The position numbers and the translations under genes were made by a program. From Sphagnum compactum (taxonomy: Eukaryota > Bryophyta > Sphagnopsida > Sphagnales), in assembly GCA_965153455.1 (NCBI GenBank), contig OZ234497.1, forward strand, positions 3,844,001 through 3,908,000: a stretch of 64,000 bases of DNA. Direction: 5' to 3'. The notes under the pieces are model-generated. The model ran no database searches. It was not told the DNA's origin and saw only the letters and a program-made list of their open reading frames with translations. Below are positions 22,518 through 36,329 of the stretch, piece by piece. Positions within the stretch are counted from its first letter, which is position 1. Every line of letters starts with the position of its first letter.

Positions 22518-24545
22518 TTTGGAACACATTATTAAATTTTATCACAAATGAGGGTGAATGTTTATTTGATGCAATATCCTATTCATTAAAATATTTAAGA
22601 AATTCAATAAAAGCTTGAAAAATATAACCTGTTATATTTACAAATCTTCTTTTGAAATATTTATCTCATTATCATTGCAGAATTCCAATCTTATTGCTGA
22701 GGAATCAAATCTTAATTTGTGAAGGACTTTACATTCACAAAACCTAACCCTAGAACAAGCCTCTTGCAAGAACCGGAATCTTGTTGTAGATTTTTTTATA
22801 TTTCTAGGCAAGCACATTTAAGGTATTAAGCACACAAAAGTTTTCAATTAGTTGATTTCTCATAATTGATTATAAAACCATGAATTATTTCTTTTCAAAT
22901 GATGTTAAGTGATTGGCTAGCATTCCAAGAGGGGTTTAACACCAAATGCTGACATTTTTGCAGAACCTTTCTAAACATTTTTCTTTTTAAAAGATTAATA
23001 AATGATACCAAACTAAAATCACAATCCACATGTGCTGAACAAATTTTTATTTACAAAAAAGATTGAAATACATAACTATATAATATCCCAATATTGAGTA
23101 GTGTGGAGGGTAGGTGAAAGAGGGCATCACAAACACTCTGGCCCTGCCAATAGATAAAGATGTTGTACATCTACCTACTGTGTCCACACTCTGAACATTA
23201 AAAAAATCTGTTCCAATCCAAACAGTCTAAACACTTTCACCAAAGAAACTGGTTCACCTAATGCGAAACCAGTTCTGATAAGGTAAAACTTCCAAAAGTT
23301 GGATCCAATGCGATAGTCCCTGTCTGTGGGGGCAGGGCCCAACAAAACAAAATTTTACACAAGATCCAGATTGGAAGCCCTTTCAAAGACGAAAGACCAA
23401 ACCAAAACATCAACTATGGAGATTTGAAGACTTTAGTTCACCAAAGGCTCCTTATAACTTTTGAAAACAGGAACTTCACAACACTAATCAAGGTCATGCA
23501 CTATGGAATGGGCCTGAAAAGGCCCGTTCCACCTTGGAAAGCAACAAGCAACCCAACAATTTCTTCTAGGAACTATTTCAAAGCATAATCGGTTTCACAT
23601 TTGAATCACCTTATTAATATTGTTGATTGATATTAAAATTTGACCCTGTAATCCCTGCTGCATCCCCAATTTCAGTGTAGTCATAAAGTGATTGTAACTG
23701 GGGACTGTTAAATGGCACTGGCCATCATCAGTTCAGAACATTTGTGGGATATTTATTAATTTTGACAAGACTTGATTGACGAAAAATATGTATAGAGTGA
23801 AGGTTCAAGTCAGGTAAATCCATAACAAGGGATGAAACTCTTGTGAGGACCGATTTAGGTGGGAAAACTAGTTTGGTCCCCTCTTTTGTTCTTGTGGACT
23901 ATTTTCATCCTGGTTTTTTATCTCGTCCCCAGTTAAGGAAAAACTAGGGACCAGAACCCCCAATTTGTGGTATTCTATGGATGCCTTCGATAAGTTGATT
24001 AACTTCCCATGTTTTGATCAAAGTGAAAGATTCTTTCCTTCATGGTATTTTTCTGGACATCAGTCCAACAGTTAGTGAAATCAAACAAGTTTGTGAAATT
24101 ACTATGTATAAATCCCAAACCAGAAGTTCAATTTTTTTCTAGAACTGCACCTCTTTGCTTCACAATAGTCAATGAAGTAATCAATATGGTCCATGTGCAT
24201 GCAAATTTGGATGTCTTGGACAATTGTGATTTACATCCTGCTCAGTGTTTGGGTTGCTTGTTTGGACAAAAAGAAGGGATTTTTTGGGGGGAAAAATAAT
24301 GTTTTTGTAGTTGAAATTTTGCTCTTTTTTTTTCCAGAAAATTCGCCAAATTTTCAATGCCAAAACATGGAAAAAGAAACCATGATCTTGATGTTGAATG
24401 TAAGTCACAAGGTGTATTTCTGCAATTTCCGATATTTACTTTTCTTTCATTTCAATAAAGTTTGGTTAAAAAACCTTTTTTCCACTTCAATTTTTAGTTT
24501 TTTATTTTTAGTGGCATGGTCAATCAATTGCAAATATTAAGGCCC
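22518..24545. repeat. Repeat family Y, copy 1, internally deleted
   Basis: It matches the start of copies 2 and 4 (TTATTTGATGCAATA, AATTCCAATCTTA, CTAACCCTA). At about 23310 it has the CAGATTGGAAG block, and at about 23640 it jumps to the GACCCTGTAATCCCTG block. About 1.7 kb present in copies 2 and 4 (from about 30900 to 32640 in copy 2) is therefore missing. It ends near the AGTGGCATGGTCAATCAAT block. No coding region is retained. Confidence 0.75.
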
Positions 24546-25480
24546 AAATCAAGTATCAAATCTAAACTTCAACTTGAAATATCATATTCAAACTTTAGTT
24601 TTCCCCAAAAAAAAATTTGATTCCCTTAATCAAGTGGTGATTGGTTGAAGGTGGGATTGCCACTTATATAAAAAACTAGTCCCAAAATATTGTTGTAACT
24701 TGTAAGTTGCACAATGTTTCAATCCTCAATAATAATCAAGATTCAATCATAAAATTGAATCCCATTTTTGTTATGTGACAACTTACAAATATTTAAGACT
24801 AAAAAAGTTAAGGAAGTTAGAAGGTTGGAACAATATTATTGCAATGGCATTTACTATAGCTCCTCATAATCAATGTAATTCCCCTTTTGAACATCATAAA
24901 TGCAAGCAACAAAACTTAATGGCAAGGGCTAGCCAAAGTACATAAAGAGAGGGAGTGAAGAGGGCATAGAAATTAGCAAAATTGATAGTGACTCCTTGTG
25001 ATCAATGTTGAGGAGCCAACAAATGCAATAATGGAGATTGGCTAAAGAGGCAAACCCTAAGCCCTACGGTGGAACAATCTAGCATATTCAATTTCAATAT
25101 AGGAGCTGTGTGATGGAAACATGTGTGGGCTTTTGATAACCTCCTATGTGAAACCTTAATTATGAAACTCGTAATTGGGTGAAATACATTTTAAAATCCC
25201 ATTTGTTTTCAAAAACATGTACAAGCTCAAGTTTTAGGGTATGGAATTGGCTAAAATTTGCTTGTAAAATAAATGTTGTTCAAACAAAAAGTAGAACCAT
25301 TTTTTTTTGAATAATATATTCAAAATTGGATTTGAAAGTTCTTAATAAAAGTAAAAAACCAATCAACATTGGTTCTTACACATTTTTGTTCTAAAAGAAC
25401 TAAATTTGATAATCACCCATCACTTGTATTTTACCCATTTGCTAGCCAACATTATTTGGTCATTTTAATGTTTTGATGAT
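24546..25480. repeat. Repeat family R, copy 1
   Basis: It is collinear with 25920-27480, sharing TCCAAATCAAGTATCAAATC-like, TGTTGTGACTTGTAAGTTGC-like, GCCAAAGTACATA, ACAAACCCTAA-like and CACCCATCACTTGTATTTTA blocks. It lacks the ~605-bp insert seen in copy 2 and so serves as an empty-site comparison. Confidence 0.75.
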
Positions 25481-25919
25481 CAACAAATAAGATCACAAAT
25501 TACCAATAACCATAATCATTAACCTCTTGTCAATGTCAATGAGGGAAAATCACAACCTACTATATTATAAACTTGAAATGCACAAATTGAAAATTGATGA
25601 TGATCATAGAATGCATGAAATAACATGAATAACGAGATGTGCCAAAATGACACCAGTCACGAAATGTTCAAATTGGAGGCCTTTCTAAGTTTTGGTTGTT
25701 TACCTTACGCACAATAATTATAGACCATTAAAACACTAATTGTAGCAATTGTGACTCCAAAGTGGAACATCCTAGAAGTTCAAATTTAGGTTTCAATTCC
25801 ATTTTCCAAACTCTAGAGCTCATTTTACAAAATGGGTGGCACTATAATGGGTCTCCAAAATCCAAAAACATTGCAATTTTCATATGCAACAAACCCAAAT
25901 CTAAAGATGTTGCAAGCAT
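25481..25919. other. Linker between R copies
   Basis: No gene is seen. 25725-25850 matches 14815-14930, another dispersed fragment. Confidence 0.5.
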
Positions 25920-27560
25920 TAGGGTCCAAATCAAGTATCAAATCTGAACTTTGACTTGAAATGTCATAATCAAATTTTAGCTTTCCAAAGAAATCTTAAT
26001 TCCCTTAATCAAACTACAATTGGTTGAAAGTGCAACTACCATCAATATCAAAGCAAGTAATCCCAAAATGTTGTTGTGACTTGTAAGTTGCACAATGTTT
26101 CAATGTTCAACAATAACTGACATTCAACTATAAAACTTAGTTGCATTTTTGTTATGTGACAACTTACAAAAACTTAGGACTACAAAATTTAAAGAACCTA
26201 AAAGGTTGGAACAACATTTTTGGAATCACATTTATTGTAATTCACTACTTATAATAACTCCACCCTCGAGCATCATGAATGCAAGTGACAAAACTTAATG
26301 CCAACAACTTGCCAAAGTACATAGATAGAGGTGGTGAAGGAGGAATAGATCTCATCGAAACTGATGGTGATTATTCTTAATTGGCTTTGAGGATCCAACA
26401 ATTGCAACATGATGAAGATTAGCTAAAAAAACAAACCCTAAACCCTAAGGTGGAGCAATCTAACGTATTCAATTTAAATATTGGACCCTTGCGATGGTGA
26501 CATGTGTGGGTTTTTAACAACCTCCTATGTGAAACCTTAACCATTAAACTCATAATTGGGCGTATTAAGGTGAAAGCACAATCAAATATATTTTAAAAAG
26601 GCTTGGAGTAGTTACAATCATGTTTTTACACATAAATGCAAGAAAGTATAATCAAAATCTTTTCAATCATTGTTAAACCATCATGGTGCAAAATATGACT
26701 GCAACATATAGTATGTTATATACAAAATTTGAAAAAAATTAGTCTAATAAAAGTAGGTCAATAGTGTCTTTGACTTTGATTAATGGAATTGTGTTAAGAA
26801 ATATTTTTACATTAAAAGATTAATATATTATTATTTTTACCTTGGAAGTTGAAAATGCATAACTAATATTTGGATGACCATTAACTAAGAAAATAAAACA
26901 ATCCAATATTTCATCTATTTGAAACCTTTTTTTTTTTTTGGACAACCTGAATTTCTTTTAAAAATCTACTTCATCTTTTTTAAAATATACTTAAATCTAT
27001 TTTACGCATCCGATTCTTCAATAGCATTGACATAAATTCAAAAAACATGTTCATATTGATCATTTAAATAAATATTATTCAAAAATTTAACATGTTAATG
27101 TTTAATTTCTGGGTAGTTTACATTTTTCTTGACAAGGATAACGAAATGTATATTTGATTATGCTTTCACCCGTTATGTTAAAAACCCATTTTTTCCAAGC
27201 TTATAGGTAGGAGTTCAAGTTTTAGTGCAGGGAATTGGTTAGAATTTGTTAACAAAAAAATGTTGTTTAAACCAAAAGCAATGAAACCATAATTTAGTTT
27301 TGAAGAATAGCCTCAAAATTGGATTATTGATTTCACGTATGTGTGGAATTATAATTGGAACCATTCCAATTTATTTTTAAAAATTGGACTTGAAGGTTCT
27401 TCATAAAAGTCAAAAACCAACCAGCATTGGTTCTTACACCTAAAAGAACTCGATGTGATAACCACCCATCACTTGTATTTTATCCATTTGCTAAGCAACA
27501 TTATTAGGTCATTTAGATGTTTGCCCATAGGATATTATGGTTGATGACATGTATCAAAAC
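25920..27560. repeat. Repeat family R, copy 2, with an insertion
   Basis: It aligns with copy 1 on both sides of a 605-bp inverted-repeat element. Its right end (from about 27390) recurs at 36330-36600 and 61780-62050, suggesting that this end belongs to a wider family. Confidence 0.75.
26568..27172. mobile_element. MITE-like element with 22-bp terminal inverted repeats
   Basis: The left arm at 26569-26590 begins GGTGAAAGCACAATC. The right arm at 27149-27170 ends GATTATGCTTTCACC. Over 22 bases they are reverse complements with one mismatch. TTA flanks the element on both sides (26565-26567 and 27173-27175), as expected for a PIF/Harbinger-type 3-base target duplication. The paralogous site at about 25180-25190 lacks the insert. 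The interior is AT-rich and non-coding, so it would be non-autonomous. Confidence 0.75.
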
Positions 27561-28272
27561 ACTTTGGAACGGAACCAACAATGTATTTTGATGGTGTTTT
27601 TTAATTGGAAGTGAAAATGTAATATCATTTTGCATTTTAATGTGACTAACATTTGTAACAAATGTGGTTTGCCTGATGAGTTGATACAAATTTAACCTTT
27701 CACACATATACATGCTTTTCAGTTTTTTGGGTCAATTTTTTGCATTTTTCGGTATAAAATTTAATTTTGTCACATACGTAGGATTTTTGTGAATAAATAA
27801 CCCCAATTTGATAGTTTTTCAAAAAACTTCAAGTCATTAGATTTTTACAACATGTTCCAACAAGAAGCCCAAATATAAAAGGATTTAAAAATTCTTTTAC
27901 TTTCATAAATCATTCAATATGGTTTCAAATTTCATTATATTTATCAATCATTACTTTTTGCTTCCAGAAATCCTAACTTTGTTTAGCAAAAGGACAACAC
28001 CAAAATAATGGTCATTTGTAAAGCTCAAAAAATGAACTATAATTTGTATCTCTTTATAATTGAGCCTTGATGCATTTAAGTAATTATGCATTAAAATATT
28101 TGGTTTCACACAAATCATTTTGAAGTTTATTGAAAGATGGGAATGGATTATAAGTATTGTTTGGGAGAACTTTTACACATGTTTTAAAGGTTTTTAGAAA
28201 TGCTTTACAAAATGGTGGTAGTAGTTACAAAGGAAGGTAATGTTTTGGTATTCCGTTAAAGAACAAAATGTG
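27561..28272. repeat. Repeat segment S, left of Y copy 2
   Basis: It matches 53830-54392 over most of its length and 62090-62345 over part. Shared blocks include CACATACGTAGGATTTTTGTG, AGATTTTTACAACATGTTCC, AATAATGGTCATTTGTAAAG and TTCCGTTAAAGAACAAAATG. It directly precedes family Y here and at 54393. Confidence 0.75.
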
Positions 28273-29950
28273 AAGAACAAGCCTAATAGTTGTTTTGTTG
28301 CTTGGTGTGTGAGGGGAAAGTTTGGTTTTATGTTGAAGTGTTGTTGGGAGTGTGAAGTTTTGTGGTTGTTAGTGAAGTTTGGAGTCACAAAATAGTTGGT
28401 GGTGGGGTGTGAGGTTTCAAATTGCACTACAACTAGGTTTGATTTTCATGGTATTTTTGTTTTCACAGGAGAGATGCAATTATTTTGATTTGCATTTTCA
28501 GGTTTCAAGGGTTTTTTTGTGGGTTAAGATATGAATGTTGTGCTCAATAAGTTATGTTCAAGTTTTATGAAGGCAAAATTTCACAAATTGGGGACACATA
28601 TAGGAACATTTTGGTTGAAGATTTGCAAGGGTTTTTTGCATCAACACAAGAAAATGATGTTCATGTTCATGAGTTCCACATATGACATTTGCACAAGATA
28701 AAAACATGGGTGCAAGTTGAATTTTCAAACATAGAATTTGACACTCTATTTTTTTAAGTTGAATTAGAAAAAACTGATTTTTTTCAGTCTATAAATTATT
28801 ATTTTTGCAAGATCAATTACATGGAGTTTTTAACATATGTAATTTTATATAGATTTTGATTTTTAGAATATAAATTCTAGAATTTTGAAGTTGACTTTTA
28901 AGGTTTAATTATCACAAGTTCTTTTATATTCAAAATTGCAAGGTTTTATTTTGATTTGAAGGATTTATTCATGCTTGAACATTTTTGTTTTGTGATTGTG
29001 TAAGTATTTTGTTTCTATTTTGTACTTTGGATTTTAACATTTGAGGTTGGGCATGTTTCGATTACATACAATTTGAAATTTTGAGATTGATTTTCAAGGT
29101 TGAATTGGACAATGTAATCATATTGTTGAATGTATTAATTTTTTGTTTGGGTTTCACATGAATTACATGGAATTGTTTGCATATTTATTTGTTACATGTA
29201 TTGTAATACTAAAATTACAAGGTTTTTGGGTTCCAAGAACTTGTTGGAGCTCAAAAATATAGGATTTGGCTATTTGGTTTTCATTTGAGGATTTTCATCC
29301 TTTGATTTTCAAGATTGAAACATTTTTGGTATTTGATTCAACTAATGTGATTTTGTTTCTTTTTTATTTAATGTTTTTAATGATTGTATGGACACAACAA
29401 CACATGAATCATGATATGTTTGGCAATGTGTAACATAATAGACCAACAACATATAGTTTAATTTTTATATAGATCATGGACAATTTAGTTTTTTATACAA
29501 AATTTGGACTTGGTGTTCAAATAGTTTGAATTTGTTGGGTTTTTTATAACAAGGTTGAAACAATGTACTTTTCTATGTGTTTTTGTTTGAAACATTTAGT
29601 TCAACTGGGATGCTTTTATTTGGATTGTTTTGAATTGTGAATTTTCATGTCATATGTGAAATTCTTGTTATATTTTCATAACTAGAAATTTTTAATGTAG
29701 AATCCTAGTTTTGGATCTTTTTTTACAATTCAATTAAATACTTTTAATATTCACAAGTATTTTTGGTTTAACCCATTTTCATAGATTATTTATTTATTTT
29801 GCCTTTGTGATCAAGTTAAAAGGGAATATCTTCTCAATATTTTGAGTTGGTTATTTTGTTTTGAATAGATTTTACACTACAAATTTTGTCTAAAGACTAG
29901 TTTTAGAAACAAATGATTAATTTCTATGTAGTTTAATCAAATATATTGTA
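28273..29950. other. Sequence present only in one S-Y junction (about 1.68 kb)
   Basis: At 54392 the AACAAAATGTG block is followed almost at once by ATAATATTCAAGGCAAATC. Here the same two blocks are 1.68 kb apart. The extra DNA is T-rich with many short TTTGATTTT and TTTTGAATTG runs, and no gene is recognised. Whether it was inserted here or deleted from the other copy cannot be told; no terminal repeats were identified. Confidence 0.7.
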
Positions 29951-31503
29951 GAATGATATAATATTCAAGGCAAATCATAATTTGGTGAAGACACATGGAT
30001 ATAGATATTGAAATTTCAAATCTTGGTTTGGAATACATTAATAAAATTTATTACATTGAGGGTGATTGTCTGTTTGATGCAGTAGCCCATTTATTAAAAT
30101 ATTTGAGAAATTAAAAAAATTGAAAAATATAGCATGTTATATTTACAATTCTTCTTTGAAAATATTGATGTCATTATCATTAAAAAGTTTCTAATCTTAG
30201 TGTTGAGGAACCCAAATTTTACATTATGAAGAACTTCACATTCACTAAACCTAACCCTAAAATAAATTTGTTGCAAGACCCAAAATCTTGTTGTAGATAT
30301 TTTGTACACATGTTATATATTTCTAGGCAAGCCTATATAAGGTAATAAACATGTTGTACTTTTCAGCCAATTGAATATTCGGAATTGATCGTTAGACCAT
30401 CAATGATTTCTTTTCAATTTTATGATGTTACATCATTTGCTAGCATTCAAAGAGGGGTTTAACATCAAATGCCAAAATGTTTGCACAACCTTCTTAAAAT
30501 TAAAAAATTGCTATCTATCTCAAATCAAAGTCCAAATGTGACGAAAATTGAAAAGCATAATTGTATAATAGCTAATATTGGGTAATGTGTAAGGTGGGTG
30601 AAACATAATTAAATTTTAGACAATATCCAGATTGGAAGTCCTTTTAAGGACCAAAGACTAAACCAGAACATGAACTCTGTGGATTGGAAGACTTTAGATC
30701 GTCAAAGGTTTTTTATAACTTTTGGAAAACAACATTAATCAGGATCATATACTATGGAATGGGCCTGATAGGACTTGTTCCACCTAGGAATGTGACCAGA
30801 AACCTAAGGAGTTCTTCTAGGACCTATTTCAAAGCATAAATGCTTTCCCCACCAGGAATTCGCATTTTAATCATGTTCTCAATTGATTGATATTAGAACG
30901 AACATTGACAACAAAAAAAGTTAAGCATGAAACACCTATCCCAACTAGAAAAGAAACTTGGAAAACTGCTGAAATAGAGACCACTATCTATCCCATCTAG
31001 GAAAAAGGTTGGAAAAGTTATGGAATAGAGATGATGACTCCCTATCCCACCTAAGGACCTAGGAAAAATGCTAGACGTAGAAATCACTACGTATCCCACC
31101 TAGGAAAAAGCCTAGAAAAGCATTAGAATGGAGACAACTACCTATCCCATCTACGTAAAAAAAGCCATTGTCAATTTTCCTTTGTAGTGTTTTTGTTGCT
31201 TCTTAGGTGTAACCTCATGAGGATCATACAACCCATGTAAAATCTCACCAACCAGTCAACAAGACCTTACATTTTGTAAGCGTCCTGTTTTTTTAGTAAA
31301 AAGGCAGTGTTTCGTATTGTGGGTGAAGAGTCTATATTTAGACCTTTCCTGGGATTTTGGCAGCAACAACCGGCCTGCAGGCCATAGTGAACCAGCATCC
31401 ACCAGAGGACCATGAAGGATGGATGGTAAGTGGTCAAGAAACAGTTTTCTGTTGGGTTCCAGTTATGTAGCTAACCCTGGTGACTGGCTCAGTTGCTTAT
31501 TTT

Positions 31504-31554
31504 TACTACCTACCTACTAATAACCCACAAGCAGCAGGTTGTTAGTAGGTAGTA
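31504..31554. repeat. CTAC-rich hairpin in Y copy 2
   Basis: The left arm at 31504-31525 and the right arm at 31537-31554 are complementary, with one four-base unit missing from the right arm. The equivalent hairpin in Y copy 4 is perfect. Confidence 0.7.
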
Positions 31555-34048
31555 AAAACAGCCCTTACCTGTGTATTAACCATCTAGTTACCTATTTTCC
31601 TACCTATCTACCTATATATAGGACCTATTTGTCACAAATATTAACTCAGTTGAGGTTCATCCACAACTGAGTAATAACAGGCATCCAGTGGATGGTGCCC
31701 ACTGGTGTGTGCTGGTTTCCTGTGGCCCTGGGCCTGCTGCGCTCGTGACTGCCACCTTGATTCCAGAATGCCTGAAAAATCGTTGGAATAAAACCCCAAC
31801 ACCCATTGCTTTCATAGGAGCTGTGAAACATGCCTGGCTATCAGCGAGACAAATGAAGCGAAGGTTTGTGATGGGGTTGCTCAAACTTGAGGTTGATTTG
31901 TGTGTTCATTTATTTTGAAGAAACTCACTAACATGTCTGCCACATTTTATTTCAACACAGCCAGCCATATCTGGTGTTGTGATGTGCTTGGAAAGAAAGT
32001 CCTACACAGACAGCCTTGTTTGGGACATAGCAATGACTCTTTACAAATGGTTCTACATGGTTTCAAGTGTTTGAGTACATTTGTCATATTTTTACTGACA
32101 TCCAAAAGTCCTCTTTCATGTTATACTAGTGTGGCTTGTGCTGTCAACCCAAGTGTTACCACATCCTCAAGTGATTTTTCCTTCCAAAACCTGGTTTTTT
32201 GGGATTTATTTGAATTTTCAGTGGCAGAAATCATTAAAAATCAATATCTCCCACATTCTGAATCCAAATCTTACGAAATAAATTCCATTAAATCGTGCTC
32301 ATCAAGATCTTTCCAACAACACCGAAGACACATTCCAATTCCTCTGAAATTTTCAGTGAAGAAATCATTCAATATTCAAGAACTTTTGGACCGCAAGTCC
32401 AAACCTCATGGAACCAAAGCCCATGCACCCCTCCTAGTTGAGAGCTTCCCAAAGATAGCAAGAACACGATCTGAAGCATCCGGGTTTGGTGGATCTCATA
32501 ACTACAAAAGAAAAGAAAACAAACTACTCTCCGTCCTGGATAGATAGGTGTACAGGTGAAGCACAAAACAACTCAATTTCCCAAATCTTGGTTTCAATGT
32601 CAGAGTTATCTTTAAAGTCACCCTGTCTTTGAGCCCTAGTTTGACCCTGCAATCCCTGTTGCATCCCGAATCTAAGTGTAGCCATAAAGTGATTGCAACT
32701 GGGTACTGTTTAGTGGCACTGGGAATAATCAGTTCATAACATTTTGTGGGATATTATTCTGCGAGAACTTGATTAATAAAGAATATGTACAGGGTTAAGG
32801 TGCAGGTAAGGCAAATCCAGAACTAGGGGTGAAACTCCTGTAAGGATCAATTTAGGTGGGAAATCTAGTTTGGTCTCCTCTTTTGTTCTATTTTCATCCT
32901 GGTTTTTAAAATCTCGTCCCCAGTTTGGGAAAAACTGGGAACCAGCAACCCAGTTTGGGATATTTTATGGATACCTTCAAAAGTTCTCCATGTTTTGATC
33001 ATAGTGGAGGTCTCTGTCCTTCACAGTATTTTTCTCAACATCCATCCAACAGTTAGTGAAATAGTGCAAGTTTGCGAAATTACTATGTATAAATCCCAAC
33101 CCAGAGCTTGATATTTTACCGGAACTGGATGTCTTTGCTTCACACTAGTTAATGACAAGAGGCAATCAGTGCATATGGTCCATGGGCATGATGTCTGGAT
33201 GTCTTTGACAGTTGCGATCTACATCCTGATCAGTGGTTTGGTTGCTTTTTTGGACAAAAAGAATGGATTTTTTGGGGAAAATTTTGTTTTTCTAGTTGAA
33301 AATACGATTAGTTTTTTTGAGAAAATTAACAAAATATTCAATACCACAAAATGGAAAATGAAACCCTGATCCTGATGTAGAATGTAAGTCACTAGGTGTA
33401 TTTCTGCAATTTTTGATATTTACTTTTCTTTCATTTCAATAAAAATCTGTAGAAAACTTTTCTTCCTACTTCAGTTTTTACTTCTTCATTTAAAGTGGCA
33501 TGGTCAATCAATCAAATATTATTGCCCCTCTTGGAGGGAAGGATGGAGAAGCTTGGTTTCAAGTCACATAGGCTACCTTATGGACAAAGGTGAATCAAAT
33601 ACATATTCAAATTTCAATGGGACATAATCATCCAGAGTTGTGAGATCGATTGAGGGAAACAACAAACTCACAACCAATTACACAATTCAAAGCAAATTAA
33701 AGAAAATAACCTAAGGTTTTCAAAACATATTCAAAACAGCCTTTTACATGGGACACAATCATCCAAAGTTGTTGGATTAAGTAGGATGAACAACATACTC
33801 ATAACCAATTACACAATTCAAACACAATACAGAAAATAACATAAGGTTTGCCAATCAAGCATGATCAGAGGCCCTGAGTTCACCCTTTCTAAGGCTAACC
33901 TTTTATATATCACGCATCTAGCACAACCTATATAGGAATTGAACACACCACAACTTGCAAGGTAGCTGTAATTCATAGCCATTGGGGTACTGGCTGTATG
34001 TTTTCAAACGCACGTATTCTTGTAACAACAACAGAGCTCTTGCTGAGG

Positions 34049-34326
34049 TCAGGCGGGAAGTGGAAGGGAAGCCATCTCAATCACCACCATGTTAGTAGAG
34101 TCGGGGACGACAGTATCATTATCTGAGCTGAGAACACTCGTTGGGACATTTTCCAGTGACCCTTCAATGGAGTTCAGAATTTCCATTGCTCTTGGAATGC
34201 CTGCAAGAAAAACCCAAACCCTAAAATATGTGAGCAACATGGTGTTCCCTCTATTTCCTTGTACAAATTGTGGGGGCATACTCATTGGGCATCTTCTCAG
34301 TAGCCCGATCTTCATCCTGTTTCAAC
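34049..34326 (-). pseudogene. Two exon-like segments of an unrecognised gene, Y copy 2
   Basis: A 62-base segment (34326-34265) reads LKQDEDRATEKMPNEYAPTI. It has a CTGCAG acceptor before it and a GTACAA donor after it. A second segment (34200-34049) follows a TTTTTCTTGCAG acceptor; in the matching phase the joined frame continues IPRAMEILNSIEGSLENV, then SSDNDTVVPDS, and stops at SLPLPA. Splice phases agree (one base plus two). Copy 4 keeps the same frame in the last exon with a 6-base loss, while copy 3 has a frame-breaking loss. Upstream exons were not identified and I recognise no family. It may be the 3' end of a host gene caught in the repeat. Confidence 0.4.
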
Positions 34327-35640
34327 CTGCAGAAAAGAGTTATTTGGCCTCCATGACTGTTGACATGGTTATTGACAGGGGCCCAAGGCAAGCCCAAAAC
34401 AGTACCAGTGAGGTTTTAAAGCATAGTGATCACTAACACCCATTGGAAAAATCTCTTCTCAATGTACTCATCATTCAAGGTTTTGATATCGAAAATTTGG
34501 CGAATTTGTGCAAAAATCTAGCAAATTTAGTTGACCTTACACTAGAAAAGTAGAAAATTTGCAAAAAATTACCAAATTTTCAGTTGAAATGAGAAAAAAT
34601 CTGTCAAATTAAAGCACCGCCTCCTTTTAAGTGGAAACCCAATGACTGTTGGTTAGTGTATATTGGGGATAATCATATCACTAAGATTGCATAATACACA
34701 CACTGTGAATTTTCTGAAGTCACCACTAGGCTGTACATGACCTTACAGGCTTTTTGTAAGGTCTTGAACATGTTACAATAGGAAATTTGAAGGACGTTTT
34801 ATATAGGATAAGTGATTATCTTGCAGCCATTGAGCTGTGTAGAGGCCTGCTGTCAAAAGTTCCAAAACATGAGTGAGATAGCCCCTTCTCCTATTCTGAG
34901 AATTTCTGACTACTGTTTTTTCTCTTTTGTTTTTGTTTTTTGATTAAGTGGAAGTGGTGGTCCATCCTTAAGGAGATGTGCCCAAATTTGGCTATAAACT
35001 TGATATGAAAGGTGAAATATCCTTCTATATTATTGTGAAGAGCTGGAACATGTTATAGAAATCTGGAAAGAATTAAAGATTAAATTCTGGCGAATTTGAG
35101 CCACTTCAACATATATAATAAAAAATTCAGGAAAAAAAATTGCAAAACTTCCAGAGAAATTCACTGATTCTCATGTAAAACATTTTTTGAAGAACAACAA
35201 ACACATTTTTAATGCCCTAATCAAGAGCTGTTTTTCTTTTCATTCTTTTTCTTCTTTCAATTTTCTGATTTCATAAAAGAGGCAATTTTTTGCTGGAAAA
35301 CATGCTCTAATTCTCCCCCAAAAAATTACATAATGGCAAACGTCCACACCCCCTACCCGCAAACCCCCCAAAAAAATTTGATCAAGCTTCAATTTTCCAC
35401 CACAAACTTTTGGGATGCCTTTTCCACTCTGCAATAAATTTTTTTATTAGCCCTGGAAAAAAAATAAAAAATAAAAAATTGAGATGAACATAGACAAAAT
35501 CACACAAAATCAACTAAAGACTTGTACTAAATGATAGAGGAGTGGGAACAGTGACAAGGGGGCAGGGCTAACCCATGGCCTCTGTTGGTGGTGGTCTTGA
35601 AGAATTAGGAGAAGAAGCAGGCTGGGACTGACCAGTTGTA

Positions 35641-36329
35641 CGTGTTACTATTTTCATGGATCCGAATGTGGTCATATATTGTGTACTATCTATCTGGTTA
35701 ATCTCAGTGTTGGCCAGTTATTAACTTGTTTTCCATAATCCCCTATTCCGGTTCTCAAATTATTAAATTTAAGAATAAAGCCGTTTCTCACATTTAAAAA
35801 AAATAAATTCGTACTTTTTCTGGTTCTTTATTTTTATTCTTCCTTATGCTCAACCGGTCCTTTCACGACTTGTCGGTTATATTAAGCCGATTCTTGAATT
35901 TCATTTTCAGATTTTAGGATTAAGATCTTTAAATATTTTGGCAAATTTTCATAGGCCAAAAACAAATCAGCAATCATTATAAAACTCTAATACCCAAACT
36001 CATTTTTTCATTTTTTGTTGTTCTGAATGTGTTCTCATTAAGTTCACCAAAGGTTCCCATCAGGTTCCCAAAGTGTTCCCTAATGTCCTAGTAACATTTC
36101 ATTTTTTTATCCCATATTGTTGGGTTGTGGTTCAATTCCATGTATATAACTTGTAAAAAGAAATGAGCGAAAAGCAAGCGTGATAAAGAATGCTTTTAGT
36201 TTGGGGAGGGAGGCATATATTGGCTTCTATTTTGGGAAGTGCCCCATGTTCCAAAAAATATTGGTGATGGGTCAATCAAATGGCTCCTTCTCAAGGATAA
36301 ATAAATAAATTGTGGGCTGACTATTTTAA
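35641..36329. other. Intergenic, with a fragment of the TTCCCAATGTGTTCCC-type repeat
   Basis: No gene is seen. 36020-36290 resembles the repeats at 11040-11660. It ends with TTGGTGATGGGTCAATCAAA, which recurs near 52060 and 61730. Confidence 0.5.

Larger units (their letters stand above)
29951..35640. repeat. Repeat family Y, copy 2
   Basis: It is collinear with copy 4 (54393-60050) over its length. It includes the CTAC-rich hairpin (31504-31554), the block around 32640-33520 shared with copies 1 and 4, and exon-like sequence on the minus strand at 34049-34326. It ends inside the Pro-rich tail of the small open frame (35570-35640, encoding PASSPNSSRPPPTEAMG); from about 35640 the sequence is unrelated. 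No mobility protein is found. Confidence 0.85.

Noticed and set aside
31900-32547. 215-codon plus-strand open frame in Y copy 2
   Set aside because: The matching place in Y copy 4 (56197 onward) stops after 78 codons and has indels. Composition is Ser/Phe-rich and no family is recognised.
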